Made by a program: the position numbers and the translations under genes
Part shown: piece after piece, positions 37,655 to 48,360 of the stretch
Layout of the letters: each line of letters begins with the position of its first letter
Position numbering within the stretch: the first letter of the stretch is position 1
Notes under the pieces: model-generated
What the model was told of the DNA's origin: nothing
What the model saw: the letters and a program-made list of their open reading frames with translations, nothing else
Databases searched by the model: none
DNA from: Synaphobranchus kaupii
Lineage: Eukaryota > Chordata > Actinopteri > Anguilliformes > Synaphobranchidae
Assembly: GCA_029718625.1 (NCBI GenBank)
Contig: CM056395.1
Coordinates: 26,406,160-26,470,159 of the forward strand
Length of the DNA stretch: 64,000 nucleotides
Reading direction: 5' to 3'

Positions 37655-38000
37655 ATACAGTGAGCACCATAATTCATTGGACAGTGACACATTTTTTGTT
37701 ATTTTGGTTCTGTACTCTAGCACTTTGAGTTTGAAAGGATACAATTGAAGTGCAGACTGTCAGCTTTAATTTGAGGGTATTCTCATCCATATCGGATGAA
37801 CCGTTCAGAAATTATACTTTTGTACATAGTCTCCCCCCCCCATTTTCTGCCATCAAAAAATATTGGACAGTTTAACATAATGTAGAATAAAGTTTAAAAA
37901 AAATTATATTTGGTCACATATCCTTTGCATGGCACGACTTCCTGATGTCTGTGACCCAACAATATCCAAAGACTCTTGCTATCTTATTTTCTGGTACTCT
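37655..38000. mobile_element. Truncated Tc1/mariner-like repeat
   Basis: Begins TACAGTGAGCACCATAATTC, then GGACAGTGACACATTTTTTG and GTTCTGTACTCTAGCAC, the standard end of an abundant fish Tc1/mariner family. It lacks an opposite end and any transposase. The last ~95 bp duplicate 34641-34730. Confidence 0.7.
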
Positions 38001-38003
38001 TAC

Positions 38004-38302
38004 AAGCAATATTATAACTTCTCTGCATTTGAATGGAATATTGGTTGTGGTTGGAGCTGATGTTGTAGTTTGAGCAATAGTTGTAGTTGGAGCTACAGTA
38101 GTAGCAGTAATTGTTGTGGTTGGTCCTATTGTTGTTGTGTGAGCAACTGTTGTGGTGGGAGATTCACTTGTAGTTGGAATATTGGTTGTGGTTGGACCTG
38201 CTGTTGTAGTTTGAGAAATAGTTGGAGATACAATTGTAGAAGGAGTAATTGTTTTGGTTGGTCCTATTGTTGTGGTTTGAGCAACTGTTGTGGTTGTGGT
38301 TT
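38004..38302 (-). CDS. Thr-rich (PTS) exon of a mucin-like protein, interrupted at its 5' side
   Basis: The minus strand reads through about 95 codons without a stop. Roughly half of the residues are Thr, with Pro, Ser, Ala and Gln in repeated phrases such as TTTIGPT and TTTNIP. Such PTS regions carry dense O-glycans in mucins. The exon ends FKCREVIILL at a GTAAGA donor (38003-38002). There is no Met in this frame, as expected for an internal exon. Upstream it is broken by a repeat insertion at 38303-38500, after which similar Thr-rich coding continues. Part of the bias could come from a CAA-type simple repeat, so coding status is likely but not proved. Confidence 0.5.
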
Positions 38303-38500
38303 GATTGATTGATTGATTTTATTTGACATTTAGTTAAAATACATGGAGTAACAGGGGTACGGGCATGCATCTCAAAGAAACATCAAGGATATACACAAAA
38401 AAGTCAAGACTTGTTTCCATTGTGGTCCTTGGTCTCAGACAGATAGACAATACAACCATAGAACAAGCAACAATGCAAAGTAAACTACATTAACGAATCA
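38303..38500 (-). mobile_element. Retroposon-like insertion with a TCAA-repeat tail
   Basis: On the minus strand the segment ends GTCAAATAAAATCAATCAAT with four TCAA units, a 3' tail style seen in fish LINEs and SINEs. It separates two Thr-rich coding stretches on the same strand. I could not identify a clear target-site duplication or the 5' end. Confidence 0.5.
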
Positions 38501-38504
38501 TTGG

Positions 38505-38728
38505 TTACTAAGATCATTGGCGCTTCAGTTGTAGAAGCAGTAATTGTTGTGGTTGGTGCTAAAATTGTTATTAAGGAAGTCACAGTATCAGTTTTAGCTT
38601 CAGCTGTTGTTGTAGCTTCATTCATACAACTTCATATTGTAACTCTTGTTATATGCGGTTCAGTTTTCATTTTTGGTGTGCTTGTGATTTTGTTTGTTGA
38701 AGCCTCATTCTTCACTGTTGTTTTTGTT
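38505..38728 (-). pseudogene. Upstream Thr-rich mucin-like exon with in-frame stop
   Basis: A strong minus-strand acceptor (CTAAATATATTTCAG) precedes a frame rich in Thr and Lys (TKTTVKNEAS). It stops at a TGA after about 32 codons, then reopens as EATTTAEAKT and LAPTTTITASTTEAP. Thr-rich content links it with the exon at 38004-38302. The stop suggests decay, or that an intron I cannot define removes it. Confidence 0.35.
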
Positions 38729-40682
38729 CTGAAATATATTTAGTAAAGTGGCATTTGATTTTTGAAGTATTTTTGTATTTCAATATTCATAATTTGAAAT
38801 ACATTTTTTAAATTAATTATCATACTCACAATTGTCCGGTGTTTGTTTTGCCAGCAGATATAGACTGTTGTTGAATAAATATGTTCAGCTACACTCACAT
38901 CTTGTTATTAGGATCATATTTACAAATAGTATATCATCTTATGACTGGAAATCCTATGATTTCTGAAGATTAATTTTCCAAACAGGGAAATAAAATCACA
39001 ACAATGAGATGAGTGTCAATTTAATAATTTGGAAAATAAGAATATTTTTCACAATTTTGGGCTTTAATGTACCATCTTTTCCATTAATTGCAAATGTTTT
39101 TCCAGCTATATAATGAGTATGTCTGAAAGTAGTATACAGCCATTATGTACTTTCTGTAGTTCTAAATTTCATGTTGCATATTACCAGTTATAACAGATCC
39201 ACAAATATTCACAATGACAGGCAAATGAAAGATATAGCCTACTTACCCACGGTCACTAAGACCCTTACTTCTCTCTTGGTTTTTATACCGATGCACAGTG
39301 GTAAACCATCTAAAACAGCAAATGGAGGCAACCCAGAAATGGACAAACAGATGTCATTGACTAAGTTTCCTCTCTTCTGTATCCCAATATGTGTGGTTCT
39401 TCACTGCATTGAATGATAATTTGTGTGAGCAGTAAAGAGAAAACAAAAGGCAGGTGCATTCTGCACATCCATATCTTTTGGTCAAAAATATAGCATTCAT
39501 TATGGTTGGTTAAGAGAATGATTTTGAACTTGTGTGGGACAAATAGTTACATCTCCTGAGCTACAGAAGTTTAGTTTAGTTTAGTTTATTGTTTAGTTTA
39601 TTTATTTGCACACACTAAAAACAAAACACCAACAGCATTGTTAAGATCCATAATTCAAAACGGCAGTGCTAATAATAATAATAACAATAATAATAAATAT
39701 AGCTGCAAGCAGCGATTCCCGGGGACCGAGCAGCATGAGCAGCATTTGTCAAACAGAGACTGTAAAATAGTAGACAACTCTAGACAGGGTTGACCCAAAA
39801 AGCAAATGTTTGTTTCTAATCGGGGCTTTAGCCATTGTTGATGGTATCTAAACCCGATCCCATAAGGGCTTCCATATTATCGTAAATTTTTAATTTTCCT
39901 AGTAGTCTACTTCATTGTTTTGGTGACATTCGTGTTATGTGTGAAAACTGTAACCCGAACAGAGCTGAAGTGCACATCCTCTTTGTTGCAAATGAATCAA
40001 GGAATCTTGCTAAACCGCAACAGGACAACATGGGTAGGCCTACAGATTGACGGATGTTTTTGTTGGCTTTTGTGTGAGATTGAGACTAGTGACGACGTTT
40101 GAAAAGAAATGTTAGTTCAAAACATGTAACCAATGGCACAGTTATGAATTGATTTTTTACATTACTGCAACAACGCGCTCTGTACCTGATCATATTTTGC
40201 GTGAAAACCTTATTTTCTGTGTCTGACAAATGGATACTTGTTCCCATAGCCAACTATGTAAACGTGATCTGCGGTAAATCTTTTGTTAGTCGGTAGTATC
40301 ATAACCTACTGGGCCATGTCGGCGGCCTTTTAAGTCTTTTAAGTACAAGTGAAACTGAACAGTTAATAATGATAAATTTCTTAACCTTTGCAATAAAAAG
40401 GCGTTTGCCAATTTGTGCAATTGTTACAGAATAACAAGAGACTGGGTTGAAAGAACATGCCTGCTAATTGACTAGTAATGATGGTGTGTTGGCGGTATTG
40501 TGCATCATTTTCTTACCAATCCAGATTGCACTGAGTAAACAGTAGGCTACTAGTTTTTAGTTATTTATTAGGCTATTATTTAACTTTGGGAAAAAGATTC
40601 TGCAACCCCCCAACGACCAATAGAACCACTGAACTAGAGCATAGGCTAAATGTGTTTCCGCTGTTCTTAGCTAGCCTGGATC
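38729..40682. other. No firm gene; possible minus-strand TATA and donor near 39240-39290
   Basis: On the minus strand GGTATAAAAACC (about 39284) is followed about 30 nt later by a GTGG/GTAAGTAG donor-like site (about 39253). This could be a promoter and tiny first exon for the mucin-like locus, but nothing confirms it. Near 39570-39610 lies TTTAGTTTAG simple repeat, and at 39700 a GCTGCAAGCAGCGATTCCC fragment common in fish repeats. Confidence 0.3.
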
Positions 40683-42564
40683 CAGGGCCGTTTCTAGCTT
40701 TTTGGGGGCCCTATGCAAAATTTTGTTTGGGGGCCCCTATTTTGTGAAACTATGGCGGGGGGATTCCAAACCCTTTAAGGTGGTCCAGGGACATGCATTT
40801 AACATTTAAATGCATCAGCCTGGTGCACTTTAAGAGGAAAAGAGGCTAGATCCGTGAAAAACTCTTAACATCTTTTTTTCTCTCGAATTCAAATAAAACA
40901 TCTCAAGTTGACTCCAGCAATGACAGAAAATGATAATAAATGGGAAACACTGGGGCTCCCCTACATCAAGAAACTCCTGAAAACTTACAGGATTTACCGA
41001 ATCTGCATTATAACATCTCCCAAATGCACATTAATGAGACAGATGCTGCATTTTCCTTAAAATGTTTATTTTAAAGGTTGGGAACAAATTTGTTAAGGAA
41101 TCAACATTGCAACTGATACATACTAAACATATAAAAATATCCCTCCCCCCCCCCCAAAAAAACAATAAAATAAATTAGGCCATTACACAGAATGAACATA
41201 AAATTAGGCCGTTGCACAGAATAAATATAAATAATGACACTAGCATCCATATAAATCCATATATCATTTACAAATGATAAAAACACATAACAAACCAATA
41301 ATAAATATGTGTAAGGATATGGTATTGGAAAACACTAGGGTACAAATTTTTGTTTTCAGTATTGTTACATAAATATACCGTTTCTGCATATTTTGTGGTT
41401 ACAGATGAGAAATATGATGTATGAGGACGTAACCTATAAAAAAAAAAATATTGCGTAACCGCCGCATTATCCATTTACGGCCATTTTAGTATATATTTTT
41501 GTTAAAAATGGCGTCAAAAAAATGTGTCATGATTTTAGTCAAATTGAAGATGAAACAACAACACAGCCGTCTGAAGCGTGCATGATTATATGATTTTGTA
41601 GTTGTGCTGACCAATATGTAAATTAAAATATGCGTGGTGGTGCATTTCAAAACGATTGCGTAATTCCACGAAAAATACCCTGAAAGAACATTCGTTACAC
41701 GTCGTGTCCAAGTAGGCTTACAAATTTCAAGCATGCCTAAAATAAAACCAGAACGTTTCCCTTGTTTTACAAAGGTCCTACAATCTTAATACCTTGAAAT
41801 GTCTATCCTCAAAAAATAAATACTCCTCAATAATGCAAGAATCAATAATAATAGAAATAGACTATTTTACGAAAACGTGGTGTCAAACCTGTAATGAATG
41901 TTACGTGATAGAAAATTTACGTTGTGAAGGTAACATCACCCACTGCACTGAAGTATACAATTTCGGCTCGAATATCAGTGACCTAGATCAGAGACCCTCC
42001 CCCAGGGGGAGACAACAATCATAGGTCTAAAACGCATAACGCCTGGGGTCTCAACAGTGAGACCAAAGGCTGTTTCGGGCTGTATTTTTTTAATGGATGT
42101 CAATGGAGAAGATCCCTTAGCACCCTGAACAAGCTTCTGTTTTGTGGACACTGTTCGTGACATAATAAATTGACTGCCTTGTCGCTCATCTTCAACATGT
42201 TTGTCATCACATACTCAATTTGGAGCGAGCTATGATGTGTCTACTACGAAAAGAATACTGTTTTGTGAGATGATAGACAGTAGGGAATGTTGCAGCAGTT
42301 ACAATTCATTTATGACACTACAGGCCCAGCGTCTCCGAGCTAGCACCCAAACTGTGGGATAAGTATCTCAAATCGATTGCTCCATGCCTGTATACCATTG
42401 TTTAATAATAAAATATAAATCGGTGTTAGGTTGTGTGTCTGTTTGTTAGTGAGTCCGTTTTTGAAAGGATGTTTAACGGTAACTTATACCATCGCTAGCT
42501 GGCTAATTAGCTACATAGCTAAACATCCAAATTTGCGCTCTTTTTTCTACTCTTGGAATTGCAT

Positions 42565-42950
42565 TCCACAAATATTCTACCAAAATATCAGTGTATAGAT
42601 CACATCGCCATGCCACGTCTATGTGCAGCAGTAACGTTAAATTGCAATAATAGGTCGAGACAAGCACTTTTTTAAATGATTTATTTATTTCCTTCCGATG
42701 ATTTGCAGTAGGCCCACGTTACATAGGCTAGCTAGGTAGCACCTGTAAAACGGTTTCCCTTCCCACAAACATTCTACCAAAACATCAGTATATTGATCAC
42801 ATCGCCATGCCACGTCTATGTGCAGTGGTAACGTTAAATTGTAATAATAGGTCGAGACAAGGACTTTTTAAATTTTCCTTCCGATGATTTGCAGTAGGCC
42901 CACGTTACATAGGTTAGCTAGGTAGCACCTGTAAAAACGGTTTCCCTTCC
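42565..42950. repeat. Two tandem copies of a ~195-bp unit
   Basis: ATCACATCGCCATGCCACGT and GATGATTTGCAGTAGGCCCA occur at about 42597/42795 and 42699/42881. The second copy has a few substitutions and a ~10-bp deletion. The duplication lies inside the hAT-like remnant. Confidence 0.9.
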
Positions 42951-43740
42951 TAATGCAATTAAAGTGTGGCCATGTGTCTTTGGTAAACACTGATATTTCA
43001 GTGTAACAGTGGTGATAAGTAAGCAAATCACTCTTTATAGGTGCATGGAGTGGTAATATCATAAATGGTCGTTTTTCTGTCTTTCAAAATATTAACTGTC
43101 GAAAAACTCTGAAGAGTCCCACTGACGTCAATACTTTGAAACGTTTGGCTAGCAACGGTGCACGAGATCCAAGCTAAGCTACTACTAGCCGTTACGCTTT
43201 TCACAATGCAAAAGACGCGGAGTCTCCCATCTCCCCCTATAAGAAAATCTCTGCCTAGATCGCTTTGAGGTCATACGCTATCCCATCATACTCCCGTAAA
43301 TCAGAAATTCAACTCCGGGTCACTACATTCGTTACAATGGCGTCTTGGTTACGAATGTTGCAGTGGAGCGTAGCACCAAGTTTAACCACTTAGGAAGTGG
43401 CTGATGTGGAGCAAATTGCGTGAATAGAGGTATGGACGAATACTTTCATGTTTATTCTATTGATATTAATTATTTTTGGGGAAAGATGTGTTAAATATTG
43501 GACACCAATTGTACTGTCAATTACAATTTTTGGACATCAAGACACCACTCTGTTTTCCAGTACCATATCCTTACACATATATATGTTGAGGTTAATGTGG
43601 AACATGTAACACTAAGCCCCCTTCTGAAGGGCCTTCATGACCATTTTGGGTCGGTTTCTTGTGAGTCAGCAGGTGGAAGCTGGTATCCCCTCACTAGCAG
43701 AGATCTGCATGATCACAGTCTCATGTCTTCATCATCGTCT

Positions 43741-43860
43741 TCAAAACTTCTGCTTCCTGGCTTTTTTAGAAGCAAAGTCGTCGATGATGTCGTTGTATGA
43801 TAGCTGCTTGCCAATCTCCTGATTGATACTGATTATAGCATTGAAACAACGTGTCAATGT
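43741..43860 (-). pseudogene. C-terminal end of an hAT transposase
   Basis: The minus strand reads LTRCFNAIISINQEIG, then SYNDIIDDFASKKARK, and stops at TGA (43743-43741). This is the pattern of the extreme C-terminus of TTF/ZMYM-type hAT transposases, which follows the dimerisation region and typically ends in a short FA..KARK stretch. About 40 codons are present. The preceding RNase-H-fold and dimerisation exons are not found between here and 44646. Confidence 0.65.
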
Positions 43861-44645
43861 AAGTTTCTGACCTTATAAAATAACAACGATAGTTAGCTTG
43901 ATCTACGATGTGTCCCTACTCCGAACAGTGACAGACGCAGCATTGTTTTCCCCCTCGCTGGCCCCGCCCCTCAACTATGACAGAACACCGACTGAATCTA
44001 TGGCCCCGCCCACCACTGTCAAAAAAAATATTGCACTCAAATACGGACTTTACTCGCGCGCGAGTTCTCGGAACAATTTGCATGCACGGAGTTTCGGACT
44101 GTGCACACGGCTCCTCGATTTCCACGCGCGTAGATTTTATTTTCTCTCGCGATTTTTGGCATTGATATGCCGCCGTACTCTATCACCCTCTACTGGAGGC
44201 ACTGCAATTCAACGCTTCTGTCAACCCCTATTTTTATACAGTCTATGGACAACCCACACGCCACCAACTTAGTGAGAACTATTTGACGATCCTGTTTAGG
44301 ATCGTAGTCTAATCTCCCCAGCTGCTCAACAAGGTGCTCTCCCGCCTGCTATCAGACACCTGTTGTCAGTTCAGTCAATCAGGCCCGCAGCCCATTCACA
44401 TCACAATGTTATTTCACCCATTTGGTAAAGCGTACACTGTATAAAGCAGGGGTTATTTGCAAGCAAACAACTAACTTGCTAGCTCAATGAAAAATACCTG
44501 ACTAACGCTAGCTAGCCCCCTCCATCCCCACCCCACTTGTTAGCCTAGCTGTGTGCATAGCAGCACCGGCACACTGGCTGACTAACAGGTGAAATACACT
44601 CCATAAAATATGCTAAAAGTGAAATCAACATCATGAATGTCTTAC

Positions 44646-44772
44646 CTTTGCTCTGTGAGCGTTTTACCTTCTTCAATTTTCTTTTTTCGGCGCCAGAAGG
44701 GTACGTCCTTGTCGATGCCACGTCACCATCACTACCGTTAGTCTCCTCACTGACTTGCGGCTGACAGTCCAA
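44646..44772 (-). pseudogene. N-terminal exon of an hAT transposase (ZMYM/TTF type)
   Basis: The frame starts MDCQPQVSEE at 44772 and runs 42 codons to a GTAAGA donor, phase 1. PSGAEKRKLKKVKRSQ is the lysine-rich SGAEKRK signature found near the N-terminus of ZMYM1-like hAT transposases. The piece is collinear with the C-terminal fragment at 43741-43860, with about 0.8 kb between them. That is too short for the missing ~500 residues, so the core is deleted. Confidence 0.6.
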
Positions 44773-47059
44773 TCATATATCTTTCATCGTCACCATATTA
44801 ATGCGGGTACAATGCGAGATGCAAACTCTCTCTCAGCTAGATATTAATGCTACAGAAACGACTGCTAGCAGCGCAAGCCCTCAATAGCACTCCATGTTTA
44901 CATTTAGGCTACCCGCAAAAAGTGTGACAAAGGACGAAGTGAACGAATTACGTGCAGCTAATTACCGAAATGGCTGCACTTGATTTGCAGGCAGTTTCAA
45001 TCTTTGATGATGTCGGCTTCAACAAATGAATGACATAGATTTAGAACCCGATTACAAAATCCCTTGTTGGAATACCGTGACAGCCCAGCTCGAGAAACTA
45101 TAACCTTTCTGTTGGTGCAACACGCCAGATCACTAAAGTCAAATAAGTAGGCTACCAACTGCTGGACATCTGTGTTATTTTGATTAGCAAATTAGGCAAT
45201 TATGTGGCTTGCAATATTGAAATTTAAATGGAACTATTTAAGGTGGCCGAAAATAAAGTTTGAAAATGCAATTACATTTTTGTCAGTAAGCTACTTACGT
45301 TTTTAAAAAATATATAAATAAGAAACGCCCACTTACGGTCATAAGCAGTATCGGTTACACGGTTACATTTTTTTAAACTGATGATTTGTCACATCCCTAA
45401 AACCTATTTTATTTTTTTTGAGCATATAGGTGCTTTCACTCAACACACGAGGGTGCTCGGCTACCAAGAGAAACCGGTCATTTTAATTTCGTAAAAAAAA
45501 GAAGAAAAAAAGCTTAAATGGCAGCTTGGGGGCCCCCTGGTGACTCGGGGGCCCTATGCAACCGCGTAGTCCGCAAAAAAACAAGAATCGCCCTGCAAAT
45601 ATAACGCATATTGCTATAACAATATGCACAAATATGCAAGTTTCAAGCTCAATATAAAATTGTATATCTGAAGTGTAGCCTACACTGTATTAAGAGGTGG
45701 TGGCGGGTGAGTAAATTATTGATTTGAGCGAACCCATATTACCGTGAGCTGGCATAATTTCTGAGAAATGAGAATGCAAACAACGTAATATTTTGAAAAC
45801 GTGCAAATAAATGAATGTCCACTTGATCTGATAGGCCACGCATATAGGCTAATTAACGAAGGTGGTCCATACAATAGGCAATGAACACAGCTGTTCTTGG
45901 TGAAATAACTAATTTCTTCCCTCTTTTACGCGCATACCCAGGTAAGCGCCTGTATAATCTACTGAGACTACCTTGCAGGTGGGATGCTCACATGTTAACT
46001 TACATGCAAATGAACTGTAATTATGCATCCTCAAAATTACTCTTGTGGCGCGAGGCACGTAGTTTGACGGGAATACAAAAGCCTCGAGTCCTGCAACCCA
46101 GCTGGCATTATTTAGTGGCATATTGGCGACTCTGTCCAGGTGAGCTAACGGCAAACACTTACTTACCAAAATGTTAGATTCATGTAAGCTAACGTCACTT
46201 CTTTTGCTGTATTTTCCTGAGGTAGTGCTTTATCTTCTTCGTGAAATTAATGAAATTGTTAATTGAAAGAAAGTACCCTAGCCTAAACAACTGTATAAGA
46301 TGTGACTGTATATTTACTTGTGCCATATATATTTTTGGCTACAGGTGCTAAATGTTGGCTATGGGAGCTAGAAAAACGTAGGCCTAATGACAAACGCAAT
46401 TCGGAAATATCAATAGGCCTATAATACTAATAGCCAAGTTAATAAACGATTTAATTATTGTGTTTGTGAGAGGAACCGTCTCTATATTTGAAGTATACAT
46501 CATATTCAGTCCGCTTTTATGTGGAAATTAGTTAAAGACGATGGTTTGGGTGTTCACATAAAAAAAAACCCGGGAAGCTCAAAGGAAGGACGCTAAGGAC
46601 TTGCTGCCTGCACGAGCTTTCTTGCCTACTGGTGCGCTTTACACAAAATACTCACATAATGCCAGGAACCCGTAGGCCTACCAGCTTGGTTTTGTGATGG
46701 TTTTTTATTTTTTTTATTTCATTATATTCTCGGATAATGTGTTTAATTTCATTTTATTCTCTTGAACTGAATTGTTGTTTTATTACCGTCAATTAGACTC
46801 ATCGTTTCAGCTTTATTCAGCATCAAGCTTTAATCTTTGACACTTAGCTGTAACAAGTTAGCTGTATAGTCTAGTATATCTGTTTGTGCGGTTTATTTGA
46901 GCCCATATATAAGCTATTTATACTAAACGTACCTGTTTGTAGGCTATGCATTATCGAAAGTTGTGTACATCGATAAATATTCTGTTAACGGATGTTTCCC
47001 AAAACCAATTTACCCTATATTGTTTTAAGTTTTTATTTTTTTTAATTTTTTACTGTCAG

Positions 47060-47122
47060 AGGGATGTCTCGTTAGGATACCAGACAAGCCACATCGAGCT
47101 TCCACACACATTCTCAAAGAAG
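47060..47122 (+). CDS. Candidate 63-bp internal exon, product unknown
   Basis: A T-rich tract and TTTACTGTCAG acceptor open a 63-bp stretch (21 codons, phase 0 at both ends: RDVSLGYQTSHIELPHTF, then SKK). It closes at a GTACGT donor. Both signals are good and the frame is open, but a second frame is open too. No partner exon with matching phase and no protein family was recognised. It could belong to a noncoding transcript or be chance. Confidence 0.22.
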
Positions 47123-47766
47123 GTACGTTTTCTATTAAATACAAAATTTACGCTTTGTATGTGTGCAGTAGCCTACATGTAGGCTATTCCACCACAGTGA
47201 TAACAAGTAGCCCTATTACTGTTGAATTAATAAATCTATTTTTACACATGTGTAATTTACAATAGCCTACAGTTACAATACAACATGACGTGATAGAGTT
47301 TGGGTTTAACTGACATATCTCCCTATGTTTGACTTACATTTTCATCAAGGTGGCTTTCTACTTTACAGCACACAAGTGCACATTGGAAGCATAGATTTTT
47401 ATACTGTTTTTATAAATGGTCTTATTTATACAGTACATTAGCCTACAGGCATTTAGCAACCGCTTTTATCCAGAGCGGCCTACACAATCTTTATTTTTTA
47501 CATACCATGGCATCACATGTTTACAGCTAGATATATACTGACATTTGCTGTATCCCGAACCGCATACATCCATGCTCCGAGCACGCATAGCGAGCACGCA
47601 TCCATCTTGGAGTGTGAGTCCAAAAAGTGCCGTAGTACGGAGCACGGATAAAATACCCGGATGCGTGCTCCGTTTGGTCAAAATTCGAAGTATGCGTGCT
47701 CCGACCAGAAGAAAATCCCATCATTCCTTTCGAGAAAAAGGTCAAGACCAAAAATTTACTGTCGTA

Positions 47767-47815
47767 ATGGAGGATGAGAACATTGACGGTGCCTCTCCCG
47801 AGGCTTTCTACAAAT
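47767..47815 (+). CDS. Candidate first coding exon, product unknown
   Basis: ATG in a fair context (GTAATGG) is followed by 16 codons, MEDENIDGASPEAFYK, and a perfect GTAAGT donor in phase 1. The 250 bp upstream is CpG-richer than the surroundings, with repeated GTGCTCCG motifs, as in a promoter or a transposon 5' region. It could be the start of a host gene or of a DNA-transposon accessory protein. The satellite array begins 550 bp later, so no continuation is visible. Confidence 0.28.
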
Positions 47816-48360
47816 GTAAGTCATTTCAACATTTTTATATGAACATTTTCACAAGTTTGAAAACATCTGGCACAGCACTATTTCTGTTAGTGTTTTAATA
47901 CTGAGCTAGCTCAATAATTAAGAGAACGTCTATTGCTAGCTAGCTTTCGTTATGTAAATTGCAATGCAATTTGCTCGGTAACAGCTAGCTAGCTAGGTAA
48001 CGTTCGTTAACATTAAATGACAGTACTAACGTAATATACTGCGGTCAAGCTATCACGGGTTCGGAAAATGACGGTCAATCTATCACGGCTTAAAATTTAT
48101 GTGCGCAAATATACAAGAGATTACGTCGGTAACGCCGTCACGTGCTGCGAGAAATTGCTCAGAGAGAAGCAGCGAGGATTGTAGGCTACAACAAAGAATT
48201 TTTTGCCTTTTTTTATTCATATTTTTCAAATATGCTTTCAATGACCATTTCAAGGAAACTGAATATACTACGATGTTTTGTAATACATGAGCGACAGGGT
48301 TGGTATTGAATTGCAGGTTACATATGAAAACTAATATTTGAAATCATTTAACTTCAACAA

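Larger units (their letters stand above)
40683..45595 (-). mobile_element. hAT-like transposon remnant (4.9 kb), catalytic region missing
   Basis: The left edge is CAGGGCCGTTTCTAGC and the right edge, reverse-complemented, is CAGGGCGATTCTTG, an imperfect hAT-style terminal repeat. GGGGGCCCTATGCA lies just inside both edges. On the minus strand the interval carries a first-exon-like and a last-exon-like piece of an hAT transposase (44646-44772 and 43741-43860) without the middle. The 8-bp flanks (CCTGGATC and CAAATATA) do not match, so the edges may belong to different copies or the duplication may have decayed. No gene with a host function is seen in the rest of the interval. Confidence 0.5.
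45596..48360. other. Mostly noncoding; weak plus-strand exon candidates
   Basis: Splice-like signals occur on the plus strand: acceptor TACCTTGCAG at 45978 with donor CAG/GTGAGC at 46139, and donor CCCAG/GTAAGC at 45941. Joining these gives an early stop, so no protein is supported there. A short fish repeat motif (CCGCTTTTATCCAGAGCGGC) lies at 47461-47480. Confidence 0.35.

Noticed and set aside
40683..45595. Clean hAT element with 8-bp target duplication
   Set aside because: Edges look hAT-like but the flanking 8 bp differ, so a single intact insertion cannot be claimed.
45881..46177. 98-codon plus-strand frame as a gene
   Set aside because: Splicing at the two apparent donors and the acceptor gives an early stop, and no domain is recognised.
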